A stretch of 28,031 nucleotides of DNA from the NCBI GenBank assembly GCA_964584595.1, contig CAZPAM010000030.1, forward strand, positions 1-28,031. The letters run 5' to 3'. Origin of the DNA: Scalindua sp964584595. GTDB taxonomy: Bacteria; Planctomycetota; Brocadiia; Brocadiales; Scalinduaceae. Position numbers and translations under genes: made by a program. Below are positions 22,051 through 28,031 of this stretch, in pieces. Each line of letters begins with the position of its first letter. Positions within the stretch are counted from its first letter, which is position 1. The notes beneath the pieces were generated by a model. It had not been told where the DNA came from. It was given only the letters and a program-made list of their open reading frames with translations, and searched no databases.

Positions 22051-22599
22051 ATGTTAAGGAAGACTATAAAATTTTTTATTCTAATCGTAATGTTCGTCGT
22101 GACAGGCATAGTAGCAATGTCAGGGTGTTCACGTAATCAGGAAGCATTAACCTGGACAGAAGTGATAAGTGATATCAGGAATAAGTACCCGAATGTTAAA
22201 CAACTCCGGACGGATGAGTTATATTCATGGCTGACCGCTTCCAGAAGTGAACCTGTAATTATAATAGATGCCAGGGCAAAGGAAGAATTTCACGTAAGCA
22301 ATATTACGGGAGCAATGAATATACCTTATGATAAAGACCCCCTGAAGCTTTTCACATGTGCCGATCCAAACCGCCCCATTGTCGTCTATTGTTCTGTAGG
22401 TTATCGTTCTTCCATCCTGGCAGAAAAATTACAGGATATGGGTTTTACTAAAGTATACAACCTGGAAGGATCAATCTTTAAGTGGGCCAATGAGGGAAGG
22501 CCGCTGGTACAGAATAAGGTTACAGTTCACAAGGTCCATCCTTATAATGCCCATTGGGGAAATCTGCTTGAGAGGAAATACCACGTTGAGATGGATTAG
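22051..22599 (+). CDS. Rhodanese-domain lipoprotein, 182 aa
   Basis: A single-domain sulfurtransferase carried on a lipid anchor. The start ATG 22051 is preferred over the in-frame TTG 22042 because of the promoter just upstream. Residues 1-26 form a lipoprotein signal ending in the lipobox AMSGC (Cys26), so the protein is exported and membrane-attached. The rhodanese fold spans about residues 50-155, with IIIDARAKEEF, the conserved region IPYD, and the active loop C114-S-V-G-Y-R119 in VVYCSVGYRS. A six-residue loop of this type is usual for sulfur transfer. The C-terminal 25 residues (HPYNAHWGNLL) extend past the domain. It converges with zwf 19 bases away. The sulfur donor and acceptor are unknown. 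Confidence 0.92.
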   Translation: MLRKTIKFFILIVMFVVTGIVAMSGCSRNQEALTWTEVISDIRNKYPNVKQLRTDELYSWLTASRSEPVIIIDARAKEEFHVSNITGAMNIPYDKDPLKLFTCADPNRPIVVYCSVGYRSSILAEKLQDMGFTKVYNLEGSIFKWANEGRPLVQNKVTVHKVHPYNAHWGNLLERKYHVEMD

Positions 22600-22618
22600 G
22601 TTATTGTTAATCTGCTAA

Positions 22619-24151
22619 TTACAAAGCCCCTGTTTTTCTTACATCATTGGTAATAAATTCATCAGCAGCATACGGGCCCCAGGTACCGGCCCGATAAAGG
22701 TGAATATGAGGCAACTCTTCATTTGCCCATCCTTCAAGTATGCCGTTCACTAATGTCCATGCCACCTCAACTTCGTCCTGCCGAATAAAGAGAGTGCTGT
22801 CACCTAATATAGCGTCTAAAATCAGGCGTTCGTATGCTCCCGGTGGCTCTATATCAAAAACGTTTTCGTAACAAAATTCCATGTCTTTAGGTTCTAAAAT
22901 CATTTTGGGGCCCGGAACTTTCATGCCTATGGACAGGCGTATCCCTTCATTCGGTTGAACGCGCAAAGAGAGCATATTTGGTTTCATACGACCCCGTTCT
23001 TCTATCGACTCATCATCTTTTATGTGACTGAAAAGAGCAAGAGGCGGCTGACGAAATTCAATATTTACTTCAGTAAGACGTTCTGTCAGTGCCTTTCCGG
23101 TACGAAGATAAAACGGTACACCGGCCCAGCGCCAGTTGTCCACATGTAGCTTAAGTGCCACAAAAGTTTCGGTCACGGAACTGGGCTTTACACCAGCCTC
23201 TCTTAAATAATCTGGAATCAGCTTCCCGTCAATAGTACCTGCCGCATATTGTCCACGTACGGAACACTCGTTAACTTCATGCATTTCAATAGGAGGAATA
23301 GCACTCAATAACTTTACTTTCTCATCGCGAACAGCATCAGGCGCAAAAGATGCAGGCGGCTCCATAGCTATAAGCGCCAACAATTGCAACATGTGATTTT
23401 GTACCATATCGCGGAGTGCACCCGAATTATCATAATAGCCACCACGTCCCTCCACACATACGGCCTCTGCAACTGTGATATGAACATGACTAACGTAACG
23501 ACGATTCCAAAGCGGTTCAAATATGCTATTGCCGAAACGGAACGCCATTATATTTTGAACGGTTTCCTTACCCAGATAATGATCGATACGATAAATCTGA
23601 CGCTCATCCAATACTGATGATAAACCTTTATTTAAAGCACAAGCAGTTTCAAGGTCTCGTCCAAAGGGCTTCTCAACTATGACTCTTGTCCAGCGACTTT
23701 TATCATTTGGATCTGAAATATGTCCGGATTGACCAAGCATTGCAACTATTCCGGAAAAAACGCTGGGAGGTGTAGAGAGGTAAAACAGGCGGTTAGCTTT
23801 AGCAGAATCTATTCCACGTTCTTCATCAAGCTTATCTATTAATTCTTTTAAATCGTGAAAGCTTTTACTGCTGTCATAGTTTCCGGTCTGGTAATAGCAA
23901 CATGAACTAAATACTTTTAATTCCCCGGACCCTGCCTCAGGCTTAGACCGGGAGAATTCCACTAAGGAGTCTTCAATTTCCACACGAAATTGTTCATGAG
24001 ATTTTTCACGTCTGGCAAATCCGACAATCGTGGTCTTCTCTGTAAGCAGACCGTCTTTGGCCAGCTGAAACAGAGCCGGTATCAATTTGCGTTTTGTCAA
24101 GTCACCAGAGGCGCCAAAAATAACTATGGTAGTATGCTTGGCTTTCTTCAT
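22619..24151 (-). CDS. zwf: Glucose-6-phosphate dehydrogenase
   Basis: Oxidises glucose 6-phosphate to 6-phosphogluconolactone with reduction of NADP (or NAD), the entry step of the oxidative pentose phosphate pathway. The 510 residues are of normal length. The cofactor motif FGASGDLTKRK lies at 12-22, EKPFG at 160-164, and the substrate-binding and catalytic signature RIDHYLGKE at 188-196 includes His191 and Lys195. FRFGNSIFEPLWNR and a complete C-terminal domain follow. AAAAGGGG precedes the ATG. It is the last gene of the tkt-pgl-gnd-zwf group, 44 bases after gnd. Confidence 0.98.
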   Translation of the reverse strand: MKKAKHTTIVIFGASGDLTKRKLIPALFQLAKDGLLTEKTTIVGFARREKSHEQFRVEIEDSLVEFSRSKPEAGSGELKVFSSCCYYQTGNYDSSKSFHDLKELIDKLDEERGIDSAKANRLFYLSTPPSVFSGIVAMLGQSGHISDPNDKSRWTRVIVEKPFGRDLETACALNKGLSSVLDERQIYRIDHYLGKETVQNIMAFRFGNSIFEPLWNRRYVSHVHITVAEAVCVEGRGGYYDNSGALRDMVQNHMLQLLALIAMEPPASFAPDAVRDEKVKLLSAIPPIEMHEVNECSVRGQYAAGTIDGKLIPDYLREAGVKPSSVTETFVALKLHVDNWRWAGVPFYLRTGKALTERLTEVNIEFRQPPLALFSHIKDDESIEERGRMKPNMLSLRVQPNEGIRLSIGMKVPGPKMILEPKDMEFCYENVFDIEPPGAYERLILDAILGDSTLFIRQDEVEVAWTLVNGILEGWANEELPHIHLYRAGTWGPYAADEFITNDVRKTGAL

Positions 24152-24195
24152 TTCTTACCCCTTTTTAGTATGTAAGATTATGGCTTGTATTGTAT

Positions 24196-25614
24196 TCACT
24201 TCTCCTCCCAGTCAGCATGAAAGGTACCCGGTTTATCAATACGCTCAAAGGTATGCGCACCAAAGAAATCCCTTTGTGCCTGGATCAGATTAGCAGGCAG
24301 ACGCTCACTGCGGTAAGAATCGTAATATGCCAGCGAAGCGCTCATAGCCGGCATGGGAATACCTGATTCTATTGCTGTCTGGATAACAAAACGCAATGAT
24401 TCCTGACGGGTATTTATGGCTTTCTGAAATTCCTCATCTACCAGTAAGTTGGGTAAGTCTTTATAACGGTTATAGGCATTAGTTATATCATTAAGCAGCC
24501 TTGCCCGGATAATACAACCTGCTCTCCAGATCCTTGCAATTGCTCCCAAATCCATGTTATACCCGTACTCCACAGAAGCTTTATTAAGCAGACTCATACC
24601 CTGAGCATAAGAACAAATCTTGGACACGTAAAGTGCATCTCTTGTTGCATCTATCAACTTTTGAGATTCACCTTCATACTTTTTTGCAGGACCTGTTAAT
24701 ACACTTGCAGCATGCACACGTTCTTCCTTCTGTGAAGAAATAATACGCCCATTAACCGCAGCAATAATTGTAGGTATTGATATACCCAATTCCAGAGCGT
24801 TTTCTCCCATCCATCTGCCTGTTCCTTTTTGCCCGGCCTTGTCCAATATTACATCTACTAATGGCTTACCGGTATCGTCATCAACCTTGTTGAAAACTTT
24901 TGCTGTTATCTCAATGAGAAACGAAGATAATTCCGCTTTATTCCACTCTGTAAAAATTTCGTGAAATTCTTGAGCGGAGAGTCCAAGGGCTCGTTTGAGC
25001 AAATAATAAGCCTCGGCAATCAGCTCCATGTCGCCATACTCAATGCCGTTGTGTACCATTTTAACATAATGCCCCGAACCTCCTGGACCTAGATATGTCA
25101 CACAGGGCTCTCCATCTTCATCTGCCTTTGCAGCTACCGCATTCATGATAGGCTCAACCTCCTTGTAGGCATCTCTGGAACCACCCGGCATCAGACTTGG
25201 CCCCCACAAAGCACCTTCCTCTCCACCGGAAACACCCATACCAAAGAAATTGAAACCCTGAGACTCCAGCTCCTTAGCCCGCCGTTCTGTATCAGTGAAA
25301 AAAGAGTTTCCCCCATCTATAATCAAATCACCTTTATCTAATAAAGGAATGAGTTGCTGGATAGTCGCATCAACAGGTGCACCGGCCTTAACCAGTAACA
25401 TTATCTTGCGGGGACTTTCCAGCGAGTCAACAAATTCTTCTAATGTATATGCAGGCTTGATATTCTTGCCGGCGGCAGGACCTGCAATATATTTCTTTGT
25501 TGCTTCGGCCGTTCGGTTATAAACAGCAACTCCGTAACCGTTGCGTTCAACATTGAGTACAAAATTCTGCCCCATCACTCCCAGACCGATCAGGCCAAAA
25601 ACTTGCTTATCCAT
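24196..25614 (-). CDS. gnd: 6-phosphogluconate dehydrogenase, decarboxylating
   Basis: Oxidatively decarboxylates 6-phosphogluconate to ribulose 5-phosphate, producing NADPH and CO2. The 472 residues match the long homodimeric form. The N-terminal cofactor site GLIGLGVMGQNFVLN is followed by VYNRT, the catalytic region HYVKMVHNGIEYGDMELI near residues 180-200, and the signature ILDKAGQKGTGRW near 255-267. The C-terminal tail includes RDFFGAHTFERID. All key residues are present. The GAGAGG ribosome binding site is about 13 bases from the ATG, farther than usual. It is placed between pgl and zwf. Confidence 0.98.
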   Translation of the reverse strand: MDKQVFGLIGLGVMGQNFVLNVERNGYGVAVYNRTAEATKKYIAGPAAGKNIKPAYTLEEFVDSLESPRKIMLLVKAGAPVDATIQQLIPLLDKGDLIIDGGNSFFTDTERRAKELESQGFNFFGMGVSGGEEGALWGPSLMPGGSRDAYKEVEPIMNAVAAKADEDGEPCVTYLGPGGSGHYVKMVHNGIEYGDMELIAEAYYLLKRALGLSAQEFHEIFTEWNKAELSSFLIEITAKVFNKVDDDTGKPLVDVILDKAGQKGTGRWMGENALELGISIPTIIAAVNGRIISSQKEERVHAASVLTGPAKKYEGESQKLIDATRDALYVSKICSYAQGMSLLNKASVEYGYNMDLGAIARIWRAGCIIRARLLNDITNAYNRYKDLPNLLVDEEFQKAINTRQESLRFVIQTAIESGIPMPAMSASLAYYDSYRSERLPANLIQAQRDFFGAHTFERIDKPGTFHADWEEK

Positions 25615-25653
25615 AATTACTATTTATCCTCTCTGAATTTTCATGTAAGTTAA

Positions 25654-26412
25654 TTAAAACGGAAACATAACTTCTCTTGCGTTTTTATTGATTAAAACCA
25701 TAGCTTCAGAATCCAGCATCCAGTGAAGTGTCCCGTTTTCCGGATTGACCATGGATGCTGGAAATTCTTTATCAGGTTGTTTAATACTTATTATGCGCTG
25801 AACAATATCAGACTTGGATTTCCCGGAAGCAAGAAATAAAACCTCCCTTGCTGCATTAAGTACAGGGAATGTCAAGGTCACCCGCCATGAATCCAGCCTA
25901 GGGACAAAGACAGCAACCGTATACAGCTTACATTCTTCTACCGCATCTGTACCGGGAAAGAGTGAAGCGGTATGACCGTCTTCCCCTATCCCAAGCAATA
26001 TTATATCAAAACGCGGTGAATCTTCTTTAAAATGGTTATGCAGTAACTCCGCGTACTCCTGAACCGCCTGCTCAGGTGCAACTTCTCCCCGAATCCTATG
26101 TACGTTACCATCCGGTATTCCGACATGATCAAGAAGCGTTTCCTTCGCCATCCTGAAATTACTATCCTCATGCTCCGGCGGAACCATTCGTTCATCACCC
26201 CAGAAAAGATGAATCCTGTCCCAATCCACACGGTTACGGTAAGTGTCATCAGCCAACATTGAATATACTTCACGGGGAGTATTGCCTCCAGCCAATGCCA
26301 TATTACACAAACCTCTCTCCTGTATAGCCTGTCCGATTTCATTGATAACCCGCTCTGTAGTTGCGGTCACCATTTGCTCCTTATTTGGATAGGCGTGAAT
26401 CTTTTTTCCCAT
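25654..26412 (-). CDS. pgl: 6-phosphogluconolactonase
   Basis: Hydrolyses 6-phosphogluconolactone to 6-phosphogluconate, between the zwf and gnd steps. The 252 residues belong to the NagB-like (DevB) type. Visible motifs are MALAGGNTPREVYSML (near 38-53), the family hallmark HLFWGDERMVPPEHEDSNF, and LLGIGEDGHTASLFPGT, which carries the catalytic His. These separate it from glucosamine-6-phosphate deaminase. It lies 39 bases before gnd and 30 bases after tkt in transcription order. No strong ribosome binding site is seen. Confidence 0.96.
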   Translation of the reverse strand: MGKKIHAYPNKEQMVTATTERVINEIGQAIQERGLCNMALAGGNTPREVYSMLADDTYRNRVDWDRIHLFWGDERMVPPEHEDSNFRMAKETLLDHVGIPDGNVHRIRGEVAPEQAVQEYAELLHNHFKEDSPRFDIILLGIGEDGHTASLFPGTDAVEECKLYTVAVFVPRLDSWRVTLTFPVLNAAREVLFLASGKSKSDIVQRIISIKQPDKEFPASMVNPENGTLHWMLDSEAMVLINKNAREVMFPF

Positions 26413-26442
26413 TACTTATATTTAGACAGGATTAACAAGATA

Positions 26443-28031
26443 TCATTTACCATTTGCTTTTTTTATGACATTCTTTGCCACCTGCACTATTCTCTCTGTG
26501 GTAAAACCGTATTCTTTGTATAAATCTTTTGCAGGTGCTGAAGCTCCGAAGCTCTTGAGTCCGAATATGCCGCAATCATCCGGCCTTCCAGTATATCCGT
26601 GCCAGCCGTAAGTTGATCCCGCTTCAACTATAACGCGCGCCTGTACAGAATCAGGCAAAACTGATTTCTGGTAATCTTTTTCCTGACTTTGATAGAGGCT
26701 GCAGCACGGCATACTTACTACCCTTGCCTTGATTCCCTCATTCGCTAATTGATCATACGCATCAAGACATAATTGAACTTCAGAACCGGTTCCTATCAGA
26801 ATAACATCAGGAGTACCTTCACTCTCAATCAGGATATAAGCACCCTTTAAAGCACCATCAGCCGGAGCATATTTTGAACGATCAAGAGTAGGCATACCCT
26901 GGCGGCTCAAAACAAGTGCAACAGGACGATCCTTGAGCTTCATAATATACTTCCACATTACCGATAATTCATTGGCATCTGAAGGACGGATGACGTCCAG
27001 ATCGGGCATTGCACGTAATGCAGCTAAATGTTCGATAGGCTGATGTGTCGGCCCGTCCTCACCAACACCAATACTGTCGTGAGTGAAAACATAAATTGCA
27101 GGCTGCTTCATCAAAGAAGATAAGCGAATAGCAGGACGTACATAATCTGAGAAAACAAAGAATGTCGCCCCATACGGCCTGATCTTACTGAGAGACATTC
27201 CATTTATAATAGCTCCCATAGCATGTTCACGAACACCGAAATGGAGATTCCTGCCGCCATAATCTTCTCTGTTAAAGCTCGTAGCCTCTTTTATATAGGT
27301 CTTTGTAGAAGGCCCCAAATCAGCAGAACCACCCATAAACCATGGAATTTTATCAGCAATCGGATTTAATATCTTATTGTTTGATTCCCGGGTAGCGAGT
27401 CCCTTCGCATCAGCAGGGAAGGTTGGAAGGATGCTTTCCCAGTCTTCCGGAAGTTCGCAATTCTGCATCATATTAAATTGCTTTGCCAGATCAGGAAACG
27501 TCTCTGTATATACCTTTAACTTTTCATTCCACTCCTCTTCCAGACCTTTACCCTTAGCTATCATAGCCTCTCTAAACTTCAAGACTTCATCAGGCACATA
27601 AAAAGTCTTATCAGGATCCCATCCATAATTTTCTTTCGTTGCCCTTATTTCATCTTCACCAAGAGGAGCACCATGCGCATCTGCCGAATCCTGTTTATTT
27701 GGACTGCCATATGCGATATGACTATCAACGATAATTATAGACGGCCTGTTGGTTTCAGCTATAGCAGCCAGCATTTCCCTCTCCAGCGATTCCAGATTAT
27801 TAGCATCTTCAACGTGCTGGACATTCCAACCGTAAGACTCAAAGCGTGCAGCCACATCTTCGCTGAATGCCAGTGATGTGTTACCTTCAATAGTAATATG
27901 GTTATTGTCATAAATCCACACCAGGTTGCTCAGGCCGAGATGACCTGCCAGAGATGCCGCTTCACCGGATATACCCTCCATCATGCATCCGTCACCCGCA
28001 ATGGCAAATATATTATAATCAATTATCTCGT
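26443..28031 (-). CDS. tkt: Transketolase (5' end outside window)
   Basis: Transfers two-carbon units between pentose and other sugar phosphates using thiamine diphosphate. The frame is open to the right edge of the window, so about the first 140 residues are missing. Near the edge is the TPP-binding motif GDGCMMEG, followed by GEAASLAGHLGLSNLVW and the DNNHITIEGNT segment. Further on are GAPLGEDEIRATKE, GGSADLGPSTKT, the pyrimidine-domain HFGVREHAMGAI, and the THDSIGVGEDGPTHQPIEHL segment. The C-terminal transketolase domain is complete. It is the first visible gene of the pentose phosphate group, and its promoter lies outside the window. Confidence 0.98.
   Translation of the reverse strand, partial: EIIDYNIFAIAGDGCMMEGISGEAASLAGHLGLSNLVWIYDNNHITIEGNTSLAFSEDVAARFESYGWNVQHVEDANNLESLEREMLAAIAETNRPSIIIVDSHIAYGSPNKQDSADAHGAPLGEDEIRATKENYGWDPDKTFYVPDEVLKFREAMIAKGKGLEEEWNEKLKVYTETFPDLAKQFNMMQNCELPEDWESILPTFPADAKGLATRESNNKILNPIADKIPWFMGGSADLGPSTKTYIKEATSFNREDYGGRNLHFGVREHAMGAIINGMSLSKIRPYGATFFVFSDYVRPAIRLSSLMKQPAIYVFTHDSIGVGEDGPTHQPIEHLAALRAMPDLDVIRPSDANELSVMWKYIMKLKDRPVALVLSRQGMPTLDRSKYAPADGALKGAYILIESEGTPDVILIGTGSEVQLCLDAYDQLANEGIKARVVSMPCCSLYQSQEKDYQKSVLPDSVQARVIVEAGSTYGWHGYTGRPDDCGIFGLKSFGASAPAKDLYKEYGFTTERIVQVAKNVIKKANGK

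Overview
This is a 28 kb piece of an AT-rich bacterial chromosome. It carries mostly housekeeping genes, with one stretch of unfamiliar small envelope genes. GC looks close to 40 percent by eye. The proteins are rich in Lys, Ile and Glu, several starts are TTG or GTG, TPR proteins are abundant, and LarB and a DUF4438-family protein are present. Together these fit a low-GC environmental Gram-negative lineage. A Planctomycetota anammox relative (Brocadiales or Scalindua type) is my best guess, but nothing here is lineage-diagnostic. Two runs of N (12257-12266 and 15814-15968) show that this is a scaffolded draft assembly.

Layout. 1-714 is the C-terminal half of pgi (+). 730-2116 is a minus-strand group: an ElyC/SanA-like envelope protein, a pterin carbinolamine dehydratase and a 72-aa unknown. 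2278-6278 is a plus-strand run: murD, cca, a NudK-like Nudix hydrolase and a nicotinamidase-like hydrolase. An alpha/beta hydrolase follows. 7231-11174 is the accessory-looking stretch. It holds an 18-repeat membrane-anchored TPR protein, a zinc-ribbon membrane protein, a four-helix membrane protein, an exported MORN-repeat protein and an unrecognised 153-aa protein. 11261-18565 is a long minus-strand run, read as ppiD-like, ribF, tRNA-Phe, ctpA, tsaD, larB, nnrD and a 128-aa unknown. 18822-21288 (+) encodes a DUF4438 protein, an exported TPR protein and an overlapping 99-aa protein. 21316-22599 holds a hemerythrin-like protein, a possible Cys-tailed mini membrane protein and a rhodanese lipoprotein. 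22619-28031 (-) is a compact pentose phosphate cluster read tkt, pgl, gnd, zwf.

How the genes work together. zwf, pgl and gnd form the full oxidative pentose phosphate branch that makes NADPH. tkt feeds the sugars back, and pgi at the other end of the window links to the hexose phosphate pool. A second theme is pyridine nucleotides: a nicotinamidase-like protein, a Nudix hydrolase, NAD(P)HX dehydratase (nnrD) and larB, whose nickel-pincer cofactor is built from nicotinate adenine dinucleotide. Envelope work is represented by murD, the ElyC-like protein, the PpiD-like chaperone, CtpA and several anchored or exported repeat proteins.

I did not find CRISPR arrays, transposases, integrases, phage genes or rRNA. 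No gene-free stretch exceeds 300 bases; the longest is 18566-18821. The best leads for something new are the 7231-11174 islet, bracketed by two copies of a 19-bp element and containing a possible RNA switch with a leader peptide; the nicotinamidase homologue lacking its catalytic lysine; and the DUF4438/TPR/99-aa operon with a heptamer repeat in its leader.
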